Origin: Acetobacterium sp.
GTDB lineage: Bacteria > Bacillota > Clostridia > Eubacteriales > Eubacteriaceae
Reading direction: 5' to 3'
Assembly (NCBI RefSeq): GCF_030652775.1
Contig: NZ_JAUSPS010000037.1
Location: forward strand, 46,265-110,264
Length of the DNA: 64,000 nucleotides
The notes beneath the pieces were generated by a model. It did no database searches, was not told where the DNA came from, and saw only the letters and a list, made by a program, of their open reading frames with translations. A program made the position numbers and the translations under genes. Positions 53,765 through 62,619 of the stretch are shown here, one piece after another (the first letter of the stretch is position 1; every line of letters begins with the position of its first letter).

Positions 53765-54537
53765 GATTGTATTACCTCTTCTTCTTTCTTAAAAGCCACC
53801 TTCTGGCCAGTGATAGAGATCTTGACATTCTCAGCACCGGCAGCAATTTTAGCCGCCCGCAGATTATCCTTGACCATAAATCCTGACAATTCGGCCACGC
53901 CAAAATCAAATAATGCTGGCGCCAGAGGAGTGCCAGGGCCGACAATGGTAATTCGCCGGGCGTTTTTTGAAAGCTCCAGAAAGCGGGGTAAGGTCTTATC
54001 CAATAGGGACGCACAGGTAATATAGACGTAGTCGCAGTCTGGCAGAATATATTCACCGGCAGAAATGGGGTAATCACCAGACTCCGGATTCCAATCGATA
54101 ATCGAAAAATCGCAGACTGGCGCCATCAGCTTTTCAATATAGGGAAAATGTCCGATAACGGCGACTTTTTTACCCTTGATATCGTTCTGACACATAATAA
54201 AGGGATCAAAGTTGCGATCTTCCACCCGAATCTTGTCCGAGAATTCGATCCCATTCGCTCGGGCAATTTGAGGATTATTGTAATAGGCATTGATGGCGGC
54301 AATCCCCACTGCGGCCTCAACAAAATTCCACGATTTGGCACAGGTGGCAACCTCCCGCAAAGACAGATCCAGCATATTTTTTGTCAACATCGGTAGCCGG
54401 GTTTCGCAAAACCGGGGTGAGGCGATCCCCACGCCGTTACCACTACGCACATAAGCACGCTTCTTTCCGCAAATCAACTCGTCGACACCATAGTTTTCAG
54501 GGATGCCATCGATCAGGGCATCATATAATTTCCACAT
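53761..54537 (-). CDS. DUF364 protein (putative heavy-metal chelation)
   Basis: The 258-residue protein matches the DUF364 family with a DUF4213-like N-terminal half: MWKLYDALIDGIPENYGVDELICGKKRAYVRSGNGVGIA, VEAAVGIAAINAYYN, then the Rossmann-like KKVAVIGHFPYIEKL and ITIVGPGTPLAPALFDFG. The family is annotated as possibly metal-chelating, from structure, without a proven function. Its place downstream of a FecBCD-type importer and a GTPase fits handling of an imported metal or metal complex. It is 14 bases after the ABC ATPase gene. Confidence 0.85.
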   Translation of the reverse strand: MWKLYDALIDGIPENYGVDELICGKKRAYVRSGNGVGIASPRFCETRLPMLTKNMLDLSLREVATCAKSWNFVEAAVGIAAINAYYNNPQIARANGIEFSDKIRVEDRNFDPFIMCQNDIKGKKVAVIGHFPYIEKLMAPVCDFSIIDWNPESGDYPISAGEYILPDCDYVYITCASLLDKTLPRFLELSKNARRITIVGPGTPLAPALFDFGVAELSGFMVKDNLRAAKIAAGAENVKISITGQKVAFKKEEEVIQS

Positions 54538-54551
54538 AAGCGACTCTCCTC

Positions 54552-55577
54552 TTATAGATTTATTAATTCTTTGGTGATCAAATCACCACTGCGCAAATGG
54601 TTCCGCAGTTTTAGTAGTTCATTATCCAGTTTTTCGATCAGCACCAGGCTTTGCTGTTCTTCCGCCGAGGTTTCAATAATTTTATGAATGCCACCGTTTT
54701 TGATAATAATCCGTTTATCGGCATTTAATGCCAGTAGCGGATCATGAGTCGAAACGAAGATAATTTTTTCGCGTTTCGCCAGCAGCACAATGGCCTCGCG
54801 GCGGTCGATCCCGGCATTTTCAATTTCATCAATTAAAACGATAGGGGAATCACTCATGTAGGCAGTATCGGCGATCATCAGCGCTCGGGATTGCCCACCG
54901 CTGAGCTGTGTGACCTTGGTATCCGCAGCAAATTTCTCGCCCGCCAGGTCATTGGCACATTGAAAACATTTTTCCACCACATCGTTCACATTGGGGGACA
55001 GCCGGCATTTGGCGTGCATTTCGAGAAATTCCCGAACCGTCAGATCCATGACAAAATTCATATTCTGAGAAAGCTGAGCTACCAGCTTACCATCCATTTC
55101 AAAACGCTGGGTGTCATCGAGCTCGTGACCATTGATCATAATCTGGCGCTGGGTTGGGGTATCCCGCTGCGCCAGACACTCGATGTCGTTGAGCAGTCGG
55201 CTTTTACCCGAGCCGGTGGGACCCACGATACTGATGATTTCACCAGCAGAAATAGTAAGACTGATATTTTCCGGTTGCTTTAATTTATTAATGCCGCCAT
55301 TAATGGTAATCGAAGTGACCCCATCAATGTCGGCTCGGGTTTCAGAAAATGTCTCCAGAAAGACCGAGAAGTTCAGCAATAGGTCATAGGGTTCCAGACC
55401 AAATTCCTCCAGAATGTCTTCTTCAATACCTTCCAGGGCACTTTGCAGCAGCCGATCGGTGGCAATATCACTTAATCGATAATTAGCCAGAAAATCAGAA
55501 GCAATGGGGAAGCGTTCAATCACTGTTGCCAGGTTTTCATTGTTGAGGAGGGTCATAAAATTCGGTGTATTGTTCAT
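54552..55577 (-). CDS. Soluble ABC-type ATPase with N-terminal helical domain
   Basis: The 341-residue protein has a helical N-terminus of about 90 residues (LATVIERFPIASDFLANYRLSDIATDRLLQSALEG), resembling DUF1858/ScdA-type domains. An ABC ATPase follows with Walker A GPTGSGKSRLL, signature LSGGQSRALMIA, Walker B VLIDEIENAGIDRRE and STHDPLLALN. It has no membrane part and is separate from the importer's own ATPase. It is translationally coupled to the GTPase gene (overlap at 55574-55577). It may drive conformational change in a metal-handling complex rather than transport. Confidence 0.82.
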   Translation of the reverse strand: MNNTPNFMTLLNNENLATVIERFPIASDFLANYRLSDIATDRLLQSALEGIEEDILEEFGLEPYDLLLNFSVFLETFSETRADIDGVTSITINGGINKLKQPENISLTISAGEIISIVGPTGSGKSRLLNDIECLAQRDTPTQRQIMINGHELDDTQRFEMDGKLVAQLSQNMNFVMDLTVREFLEMHAKCRLSPNVNDVVEKCFQCANDLAGEKFAADTKVTQLSGGQSRALMIADTAYMSDSPIVLIDEIENAGIDRREAIVLLAKREKIIFVSTHDPLLALNADKRIIIKNGGIHKIIETSAEEQQSLVLIEKLDNELLKLRNHLRSGDLITKELINL

Positions 55578-56263
55578 TTTTTAAACTCCATTTTTTTCAG
55601 CATTCCCCGTTGGTGGGGTTCCCCAATTCTGGTTTCGCCGGTGCAATAGGAACAAACGGCGGCCGGGGTGGTAAAGCGCAGCCGCATATCCTGGATCGTA
55701 TCAATTTCGAGGGCGTTTTTCAGGTATTTGGCCAACATAAAAGTGCCTTGCCCGGTGATACCATTGATAAAAATAATCCGGGCGGTTAAATTGACCTGTT
55801 TGATATTAAAAGCAAAGACTTCCCGCTCGGCCTGAGAAACAATGTCCCCCTTGGTGACCACCACAATATCCGCAAATTTCAACATCGGTCCAATTTTCCG
55901 GGGGGTATTGACGCCGGATAAGTTATCAATGACACAGATCGAAGCAATACTGTTGATATAGGGGGAGCAACGATTGCAGAGGCCGGCACTTTCGGTGATC
56001 AGCATCTTAAACCCGGACTCAATTCCCCATTGAACAGCGTCCTCAATATTGCTGACAAAATAGTGATCGGGACATGTTTTCCCGGAAAATCCCATCTGAA
56101 CAGGAACCTGGGCGGCCTCATAACTGAGATTATCAAATGAGGTGAGACAATCAAATTTGACCACCCCAATGCTGCCCGAGGGCATATCCATGGCTTCGAT
56201 CAGTTTTAAAATAACAGCGGTCTTGCCGGATGAGGGCGGTCCGGCGATAGTGATTAATTTCAT
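55574..56263 (-). CDS. P-loop GTPase (HypB/CobW-like metallochaperone)
   Basis: The 230-residue protein has Walker A GPPSSGKTA, a switch region, ESAGLCNRCSPYIN with a CxxC pair, VVVTKGDIVSQ (NKxD-like) and a C-terminal CSYCTGETRIGEPHQRG with a second CxxC. The closest plan is the HypB/CobW metallochaperone GTPases that load nickel, cobalt or zinc. ATG 56263 follows GAAGGTAACG; the ORF's longer start is rejected. It sits between a binding protein and the soluble ABC ATPase, with a terminator-like hairpin upstream. Confidence 0.82.
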   Translation of the reverse strand: MKLITIAGPPSSGKTAVILKLIEAMDMPSGSIGVVKFDCLTSFDNLSYEAAQVPVQMGFSGKTCPDHYFVSNIEDAVQWGIESGFKMLITESAGLCNRCSPYINSIASICVIDNLSGVNTPRKIGPMLKFADIVVVTKGDIVSQAEREVFAFNIKQVNLTARIIFINGITGQGTFMLAKYLKNALEIDTIQDMRLRFTTPAAVCSYCTGETRIGEPHQRGMLKKMEFKK

Positions 56264-56327
56264 TTCGTTACCTTCTTTACCTTTGGTTATCATGAATTGT
56301 GAGGGTTCATACGCCCTGAATTTTTTA

Positions 56328-56363
56328 AAACGGCAAAGTAGCGGGTCGGCTACTTTGCCGTTT
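56328..56363 (-). terminator. Hairpin between the binding protein and GTPase genes
   Basis: A perfect 15-bp stem (56328-56342 with 56349-56363) with loop GGGTCG is followed on the minus strand by TTTTAAAAAA. It could reduce, but not abolish, read-through from the transport genes to the GTPase genes. Confidence 0.65.
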
Positions 56364-56371
56364 AGGGGTGA

Positions 56372-57460
56372 TTATTTTTTTTCGGTTTTTCCAAGTGAAT
56401 TGGCAACCAGCTTATTGTACTGATCCTGAGTTAAATCGGTATGGTAGAACAATTTGTAATATTCGGATGCTTTTTTATAACCATCATATTGAGCCTGATC
56501 CGGATACAATAACTGGGTCATCCAGATCATTCCCATCAAACGGTTAACGGAGGGAGGACTGCCCATCCAGTTATAAGGGCCATTGGGTACTTCGTAATAA
56601 GTTCCGTTTTTAATCGCTTTAAGATTCTGCCATGCTTCGTTTGTTGCCACCGTGCTGTAAATACTGCCGGGAGCAAAAATAATCACATCCGGATCCCACA
56701 ACATCAGCTGCTCCATATCCACCGGATTACCGGTGCCTTTACTGGAAATATCATTGACAACCGCGACATTATTACTGAGCGTATCAATTACTTCGGCGTG
56801 GAAAGAACCGTTGGCCAGCACGCTCAAGCCGTTTTCGCCGGTACAGTAAACCAGTTTGGTTTTGCCGCTTTCGCCTACCTTAGCGATGATTTTTTGGGTG
56901 TCGCTATTCACCGTTTCACAGTATTTTGCCAGCACTTCGGCTTCTTTTTCTTTTCCCAGAAGTTTACCCAGGGTGCGATAGGCTTCGGCCATGGTATCCA
57001 TGGTTGCTTCGATGTGGACGGTGGGAATGCCAACCTGTTCCTGAATGCCATCCATATCTTCGACGATGGTAGATTTGGACTCGCCAATATCAATAATGAT
57101 CTGGGGATCAACCTTGGCAATTTCTTCAAGATTCAGATCGCCCTGGCCATAAAATTGTCCTAAGACAGGGAGATCCAGGTATTTGGTATCAATGTACTGT
57201 TCAGCAGTGGTGTCCCATTTGCTGGAAAGGCCGACAAACATTTCTGGTGCTAAAGCAAAAAGGGCGATTTGTGCCAGCGCCCCAGAAGGGACAATGCGGG
57301 TAATTTTTGCCGGAACTTCAACCGCCCGGCCGGCGGAGTCGGTAAAGCTGGTGGTGGTATTATCCGCTGTCGTGGTTGAGCCACTGCTGCTGCCGCAGGC
57401 AGTGGCCATCGTCATCACGAGACACATCACCAGTAATAATGCTACAAGTTTTTTCTTCAT
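56372..57460 (-). CDS. FecB-type ABC substrate-binding lipoprotein
   Basis: The 362-residue lipoprotein (signal MKKKLVALLLVMCLVMTMATACGSS) has the type III periplasmic-binding fold of siderophore, heme and B12 receptors: TDSAGRAVEVPAKITRIVPSG, LDLPVLGQFYGQGDLNLEEI, DPQIIIDIGE, GTGNPVDMEQLMLWDPDVIIF. It catches a metal complex for the permease encoded upstream. A palindrome at 57500-57518 lies in the gap before the gene. GAGGAG precedes the ATG at 57460. The ligand is unknown. Confidence 0.9.
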   Translation of the reverse strand: MKKKLVALLLVMCLVMTMATACGSSSGSTTTADNTTTSFTDSAGRAVEVPAKITRIVPSGALAQIALFALAPEMFVGLSSKWDTTAEQYIDTKYLDLPVLGQFYGQGDLNLEEIAKVDPQIIIDIGESKSTIVEDMDGIQEQVGIPTVHIEATMDTMAEAYRTLGKLLGKEKEAEVLAKYCETVNSDTQKIIAKVGESGKTKLVYCTGENGLSVLANGSFHAEVIDTLSNNVAVVNDISSKGTGNPVDMEQLMLWDPDVIIFAPGSIYSTVATNEAWQNLKAIKNGTYYEVPNGPYNWMGSPPSVNRLMGMIWMTQLLYPDQAQYDGYKKASEYYKLFYHTDLTQDQYNKLVANSLGKTEKK

Positions 57461-57499
57461 TTCATTTTCTCCTCTTTGTAAGTTATGTTCTTTATATCA

Positions 57500-57518
57500 A
57501 AACCATTATCAATGGTTT
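57500..57518 (-). promoter_or_regulatory. Palindrome upstream of the binding-protein gene
   Basis: The 19-base sequence has perfect 8-bp arms AAACCATT and AATGGTTT with centre ATC. Its size and symmetry resemble metal-regulator boxes of the Fur/DtxR type, though the match to a known consensus is loose. On the minus strand a TTGACT at about 57525-57520 overlaps it, so it may be an operator at an internal promoter. Confidence 0.45.
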
Positions 57519-57570
57519 AAAGTCAACGACAACAATTCTTGCGAGCGGGTGACAACGGTGGACAGCCCAG

Positions 57571-58347
57571 TCAGATCGCGCATTTGGGAATACAGACTCT
57601 GACCCGGTCATCATACAAGCTGTTTATGGTTACTTCAGCTGCGTATAGATTACGAATCAGATCTTCGGTGAAAATATCCCCGGGCTGACCCCAAGCGGCA
57701 ATTTCACCATCCTTCATGGCCATTACCGTATCGGAAAATAAAAAAGTCTGATCGGGATTGTGGGTTGATTGAATGATCGTGTAGCCTTCTTTGGCCAGCG
57801 ATTTAATCTGGGTCAGAACACGAATCTGGTTGCCATAATCCAAATTGGCAGTGGGTTCATCCAAAATCAGTATTTTAGCTTCCTGAACCAGCGCTCGGGC
57901 CATTAATACCAGCTGCCGTTCACCGCCGCTTATTTGGGTATAACCGCGGTTTTTCAAATGACTGATGCCTAATCGTTCCAGTGCCTGTTCCACCAGTTGA
58001 AGCTGTTTTTTGCCCGGCTTTGAAATCATTGAGACCTGATGGGTGGTTCCCATCAGCACCATGTCAAAGACACTGTAATTAAAGGAGGGATAGTGAGATT
58101 GGGGAATATAGGCAACGGACTTGGCTATTTCGATGATGCTCATGGTTTGAAGATTTTTGCCATGAAGGAGGATTTCACCGGAATACCCTTTAAGTAAACC
58201 CAGCATGCATCGAAAAAGGGTGCTTTTGCCCACGCCGTTGGCCCCCAATATCGACAGCAACTGATTATCCTGGGCGGCGAAACTGATTTGTTTGAGAATT
58301 AGCCGGTCACCATAACTGAAACTGAGATTTACTACTTCAATACTCAA
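57571..58347 (-). CDS. FecE/BtuD-type ABC ATPase
   Basis: The 258-residue ATPase has Walker A GANGVGKST, signature ISGGERQLVLMA, Walker B ILILDEPTANLD and QSTHNPD. It matches ATPases of iron-siderophore and B12 uptake systems. It overlaps the permease gene by four bases (ATGA). It powers the FecCD permease with the binding protein downstream. Confidence 0.93.
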   Translation of the reverse strand: MSIEVVNLSFSYGDRLILKQISFAAQDNQLLSILGANGVGKSTLFRCMLGLLKGYSGEILLHGKNLQTMSIIEIAKSVAYIPQSHYPSFNYSVFDMVLMGTTHQVSMISKPGKKQLQLVEQALERLGISHLKNRGYTQISGGERQLVLMARALVQEAKILILDEPTANLDYGNQIRVLTQIKSLAKEGYTIIQSTHNPDQTFLFSDTVMAMKDGEIAAWGQPGDIFTEDLIRNLYAAEVTINSLYDDRVRVCIPKCAI

Positions 58348-59357
58348 TTGATCTCCTCCGATCGGGTAATTAAATAAATAAAGAATGGCGCACCGATAAA
58401 TGCGGTTAATATCCCCAGGGGGATTTCGGTGGTAAGCAGGTTTCGGGAGACATCATCCACAATCAGCAGAAAAATAGCGCCAAACAGCATGGTAGCAGGC
58501 ATCAGATGATTGTAGTTGTTGCCGACAAGTTTTCGGGTCAAATGGGGAATGACCAAACCAACCCAGCCAATCATGCCACTGACCGACACGCTGGCGGCCG
58601 TAACCAGGGTGGCACAGACAATGACGATTAAACGAATCTGGTTTGAATTGACCCCCATGGTGCGGGCTTCATCGTCACCCATGGTCAGGACATTCATCCG
58701 CCATCTTAATAGTAATAAGGGAAGCAGTCCCAGTGCCATGGGAATAACGACGAAGCTGACTTCGCTGATCTTGGCGCCGTTTAAGCTGCCCATCAGCCAA
58801 TAGGTGATGGCCGGCAGCTGGTCATTAGGATCAGCAACTAACTTAATAAAGGACGTACCAGCGGAGAATAGGGAACTGATCATAATGCCAGATAAAATTA
58901 AACCTAAGATGTTTTTGCCCTTGGCTTTTTTGCTGATCAGATAGACCAGCGCAACGGTTAACAGACTGAACCCGAAGGCATAGATGGTGATCATAAAGCT
59001 GCTGCCATAATTGAGGATCGCCAGAGCAGCCCCAAAAGCGGCTCCGGCAGAGGCTCCCAGGATATCGGGAGCCGCCATCGGATTTTGAAAAACACCTTGG
59101 TAAGCGGCTCCGGCGGCCGAGAGACAACAACCGACCAGACAGGCCAAAGCGATCCGGGGTAAACGGACATTAAATAAAACAGTTTCAATTTTAATATCCC
59201 AAAAAGGGTCAATGGCAATAATCTTTGAAAAGAGAATTCCCAGCAGCTCATTGGTATAGATGGGATAACGACCAATCCGGAAGGAAATGATGATGGCAAG
59301 AATAAGAATAATACCCAGACTGAGGATGATCATATTATTTCGGTTAGACTGTTTCAA
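58344..59357 (-). CDS. FecCD-type ABC permease
   Basis: The 337-residue protein has about ten membrane helices and family segments VRLPRIALACLVGCCLSAAGAAYQGVFQNPMAAPDILGASAGA and ARTMGVNSNQIR. The TTG start at 59357 is preceded by AAGGAG at six bases; longer starts would lie inside the promoter at 59429-59458. A single permease gene suggests a homodimer. It opens the metal-uptake unit. Confidence 0.9.
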   Translation of the reverse strand: MKQSNRNNMIILSLGIILILAIIISFRIGRYPIYTNELLGILFSKIIAIDPFWDIKIETVLFNVRLPRIALACLVGCCLSAAGAAYQGVFQNPMAAPDILGASAGAAFGAALAILNYGSSFMITIYAFGFSLLTVALVYLISKKAKGKNILGLILSGIMISSLFSAGTSFIKLVADPNDQLPAITYWLMGSLNGAKISEVSFVVIPMALGLLPLLLLRWRMNVLTMGDDEARTMGVNSNQIRLIVIVCATLVTAASVSVSGMIGWVGLVIPHLTRKLVGNNYNHLMPATMLFGAIFLLIVDDVSRNLLTTEIPLGILTAFIGAPFFIYLITRSEEIN

Positions 59358-59428
59358 TACTGGCTCCTTCAGTGTTCGTTTTTTAATCAGTTTAGTTATG
59401 TTTGGTTGCGTTATGCATTGTTTTTTAT

Positions 59429-59458
59429 ATTGTACAATAGAGTGTTGCACGATGTCAA
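59429..59458 (-). promoter_or_regulatory. Promoter of the metal-uptake unit
   Basis: On the minus strand TTGACA (59458-59453) and TACAAT (59434-59429) are spaced 18 bases. The -10 overlaps the 10-bp perfect palindrome ATTGTACAAT (59429-59438), a possible operator half. Transcription would start near 59422, about 65 bases before the TTG start. Confidence 0.6.
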
Positions 59459-59550
59459 ATAACTTTGCAAATATTTAGGAGCTAAAAAGCATCGAAATTT
59501 AGTTGATACGAATTGATGCGATCATCCCGCTAAATTAGTGACAGTGGTTA

Positions 59551-59589
59551 AAAAAACAAAAAAAATAGATCCGCTAAACGGATCTATTT
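59551..59589 (-). terminator. Terminator of aspA-hydF
   Basis: A perfect 11-bp stem (59563-59573 with 59579-59589) is followed on the minus strand by a long T-rich run, 22 bases past the hydF stop. Confidence 0.85.
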
Positions 59590-59611
59590 AATCAAGCATT
59601 ACTAGTATTGT

Positions 59612-60862
59612 TTAATTAAGATTGTTTTCTTCCAAAGCCAGCTTGGCGGCCGGGAAGGGTTCCAGAGCCCGGCTTAAGATACCCTGAACATAGGCAATCA
59701 GCATCCCGTAGTTGGTGATGTAAACCCCTTTTTGTCGGGCGGTGTGAACCCGGTACTGCATTTCGCGGCGGTTGAGCATACAGCCACCGCAGTGGACAAT
59801 AACCGCATACTCGCCAATATTCTTGGGGTAATGAGCACCGGAAGCCCAGTGGAATTCGATATCGCAGCCGGCAATCTGGCGGATCCAGCGGGGGATTTTG
59901 ACCTTGCCGATATCGTCTGCCTGGCGATGATGGGTACAGCCTTCGACGATCAGCACCTTATCTCCAGGTGCCAGTTGTTCAATCCGTTTAATACCCTTAA
60001 CCATTTCGGCCAGATCGGTTTTTTGCCGGGCAAACAGGATCGAAAACGAGGTTAGCGGAATGCTGGCGGGGGTATCGGCCGAAACCTTCAGGAAGGCCTG
60101 GGAGTCGGTGATGACGAGCGCCGGTGGTCTGCTCAGGTTTTCCAGGGTGTGTTTTAGTTCATGTTCCTTGGTGATCATCGCTACTGCGTCTTTTTCAAGA
60201 ATATCCCGGATGGTTTGCTGCTGCGGCAGAATCAGCCGACCCTTGGGGGCCGATTTGTCGATCGGGGTCACCAGCACCACCATATCTCCGGATTCAATCA
60301 GATCGCCAACCAGCGCTGGTTCGACATCCTCATAATTAGCGTGGTCGATGATCATTTGTTTGACCGCTTTAATCCCGGTGCCATTGTAAACACTGGTAAA
60401 GGATAAGGGGATTTTAAGCGACTTTTTTAAGGTCTCGATCTCTTCCGGCGTGGGACAACCCTTATCGGCTTTGTTAAGCACAAAAACGCTGGGAATCTTT
60501 CGTTTGATCAGCTGATCGATGAATTCTTCTTCAAAGTCAGTAATCCCGGTTTCAATATCCGCTACGACAATGGCAAAATGACATTTCCTCAGCACCTCGT
60601 AGGTTTTTTCAATTCGCAGCAGCCCCAGTTCGCCACTGTCGTCCAGACCGGCGGTGTCAATAAAGACCACCGGACCGATCGGCAGCAGCTCCATGGTTTT
60701 ATAAACCGGATCGGTGGTAGTTCCGGCGACGTCAGAAATAACCGCTACCGACTGGTCGGTGAGGGCATTGATCAGCGAAGATTTTCCGGCATTTCGTTTG
60801 CCAAATAGACCAATCGCCATCCGGCTGGACATCGGGGTTTCATTCATACTATTTAGATTCAT
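59612..60862 (-). CDS. hydF: [FeFe]-hydrogenase maturation GTPase HydF
   Basis: The 416-residue protein has an N-terminal GTPase domain (GLFGKRNAGKSSLINALT, DVAGTTTDPV, FIDTAGLDD, NKAD), a dimerisation middle part, and a C-terminal iron-sulfur region with CTHH and HCGGC, the cluster ligands of HydF. HydF is the scaffold on which HydE and HydG build the two-iron subcluster of [FeFe] hydrogenases. AAAGGAAAT precedes the ATG. It follows aspA by 32 bases and is co-transcribed with it; HydE and HydG are not in the window. Confidence 0.96.
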   Translation of the reverse strand: MNLNSMNETPMSSRMAIGLFGKRNAGKSSLINALTDQSVAVISDVAGTTTDPVYKTMELLPIGPVVFIDTAGLDDSGELGLLRIEKTYEVLRKCHFAIVVADIETGITDFEEEFIDQLIKRKIPSVFVLNKADKGCPTPEEIETLKKSLKIPLSFTSVYNGTGIKAVKQMIIDHANYEDVEPALVGDLIESGDMVVLVTPIDKSAPKGRLILPQQQTIRDILEKDAVAMITKEHELKHTLENLSRPPALVITDSQAFLKVSADTPASIPLTSFSILFARQKTDLAEMVKGIKRIEQLAPGDKVLIVEGCTHHRQADDIGKVKIPRWIRQIAGCDIEFHWASGAHYPKNIGEYAVIVHCGGCMLNRREMQYRVHTARQKGVYITNYGMLIAYVQGILSRALEPFPAAKLALEENNLN

Positions 60863-60894
60863 AATTATTATTTCCTTTCGTTCAGTGATTTTAA

Positions 60895-62289
60895 TCAGTG
60901 TTTTCGATCCATGCTGGGTGAGGTCAGGCGTTCCGGTTTTAAAACCTCTTCCAGCTCGATCTCAGTCATCCAGTTTTTTTCAAGAATAATATCTCTAACG
61001 GATTTTCCCGTTTCTTTTAAAATCAGGGCGGCTTCGGTGCCCTTGTCATAACCGATGATGGCAGTCAGGGCGGTGAGCGTCACGGTACTGTTTTCCAGAT
61101 TTTCCCGACAAGTCTGCTCGTTGGCGGTAATCCCTTCGATGCATCGTTTAATAAAGATGGGCAGGGTGTGATCGAGCAGATCCAACTCTTCAAACAGGTT
61201 TTTGGCAATCACCGGCAGGAAGGCATTCAGCTCCAGCTGTCCCGACATGGCAGCCAGGGTAACGGCGCTATCATTGGCAATAATCTGAAAGGCCACCTGA
61301 TTGACGGCCTCAGGTATCACCGGATTGACCTTGCCGGGCATAATCGAAGACCCGGCCTGAACCGCCGGTAGGGTTATTTCGCCAAGGCCAGTGTAGGGGC
61401 CTGATGAAAGCAGCCGCAGATCATTGGCGATTTTGGAAAGATTGACGGCGGCGGTTTTTAACAGCCCTGAAACTTCCACAAAGACATCGCAGTTCTGGGT
61501 TGGATCCATCATGTAATCGGTCCGAGCCAGGCTGATGCCGGTGAGATCCCGGAGTTTTTCGATCATCGTAAAGATATAGGAACGGGGTGCATTTAAGCCG
61601 GTGCCCACGGCAGTTCCGCCGATATTCACCTGACGAAGCCGTTCTTCAGCCTTGTAAAGGCGCCAGCGATCGCGGGAAATGGCTTGCGCCCAGGCACCAA
61701 ATTCCTGGCCCAGGGTCACCGGCACGGCATCCTGGAGTTGCGTTCGCCCGGCTTTGATGACCCGGGAAAATTCTTCTTCCTTTTCCTGGAGCGCCGATTG
61801 CAGGTTGGCAAAAGACTCAGTCACCGGTTTTAACAGACGGATGGCGGCAATCCGTACCGCCGTCGGAAAGACATCATTGGTGGATTGGTGGAGATTGACA
61901 TGATCCAGGGGATGAATCAGACTGTAATCGCCTTTTTGTCCGCCCAGGCGTTCAATGGCGCAGTTGGCAATCACCTCGTTGACATTCATATTGGCCGAGG
62001 TGCCAGCGCCCCCTTGCATACAATCCACCACAAACTGGCTGCGCAGAGCTCCGGCCAGGATTTCATCGCAGGCCGCCGTGATGGCTTCGCCCTTCTTAAG
62101 ATCCAGGGCGCCAATACTGATATTGGTAAGCGCCGCCGCTTTTTTGATGACTACCAGAGCTTCCACCAATTCTTTATGAATCGGAATGCCGGTGATATAA
62201 AAATTTTCCAGGGCTCGAACCGTATTGATGCCGTAATAAGCATCAATTGGCACATCTAGTTGGCCCAATAAGTCGTGTTCTATTCGCAT
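60895..62289 (-). CDS. aspA: Aspartate ammonia-lyase
   Basis: The 464-residue protein has the fumarase/aspartase fold motifs: HQSTNDVFPTA in the substrate site and the signature GSSIMPGKVNP. It converts L-aspartate to fumarate and ammonia. The family includes fumarases, but the N-terminal EHDLLGQLDVPIDAYYG is typical of aspartases. I chose ATG 62289, six bases after GAGGG; the ATG at 62301 overlaps that site. Pairing of aspA with hydrogenase-maturation genes is common in clostridia. A terminator lies in its leader. Confidence 0.92.
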   Translation of the reverse strand: MRIEHDLLGQLDVPIDAYYGINTVRALENFYITGIPIHKELVEALVVIKKAAALTNISIGALDLKKGEAITAACDEILAGALRSQFVVDCMQGGAGTSANMNVNEVIANCAIERLGGQKGDYSLIHPLDHVNLHQSTNDVFPTAVRIAAIRLLKPVTESFANLQSALQEKEEEFSRVIKAGRTQLQDAVPVTLGQEFGAWAQAISRDRWRLYKAEERLRQVNIGGTAVGTGLNAPRSYIFTMIEKLRDLTGISLARTDYMMDPTQNCDVFVEVSGLLKTAAVNLSKIANDLRLLSSGPYTGLGEITLPAVQAGSSIMPGKVNPVIPEAVNQVAFQIIANDSAVTLAAMSGQLELNAFLPVIAKNLFEELDLLDHTLPIFIKRCIEGITANEQTCRENLENSTVTLTALTAIIGYDKGTEAALILKETGKSVRDIILEKNWMTEIELEEVLKPERLTSPSMDRKH

Positions 62290-62319
62290 GTTTTCCCTCA
62301 TTTCAACAAAATCAAAGAC

Positions 62320-62357
62320 AAAAAAACTCTCTCTCCGAAAAATGGACGGAAAGAGAG
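62320..62357 (-). terminator. Terminator in the aspA leader
   Basis: On the minus strand an 11-bp stem (62357-62347 with 62337-62327, one G-T) is followed by seven T (62326-62320). It lies between the aspA promoter and the aspA start, so it would end most transcripts after about 155 bases unless bypassed. It could be an attenuator, or the end of a short leader RNA. Confidence 0.65.
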
Positions 62358-62481
62358 CGTAATAGCATAAAGATGTTTATTAAAACAAAAATAAACTTGC
62401 CAATTTCGCACCTTTCCGGTCAGAAAAATCTTTTCGGTCAGGATGATAGCAATAAAATAACGTTTTCAATTTAATAAGGCC

Positions 62482-62510
62482 ATCTTAGCATTGTTTTACG
62501 GGTTTGTCAA
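62482..62510 (-). promoter_or_regulatory. Promoter of aspA-hydF
   Basis: On the minus strand TTGACA (62510-62505) and TAAGAT (62487-62482) are spaced exactly 17 bases. The 330-base gap 62290-62619 otherwise holds only the leader terminator and the ribosome site of the next gene on the plus strand. Confidence 0.65.
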
Positions 62511-62619
62511 AGTCCGGTTAGGGTATTATTTTGTGAAACGGAATAGCGAGTGGATTTATTATGTGATTCTGTCAATAAAACGGGTAAATACTCTTTATAC
62601 CAGAGAGGAGGATTTATAG

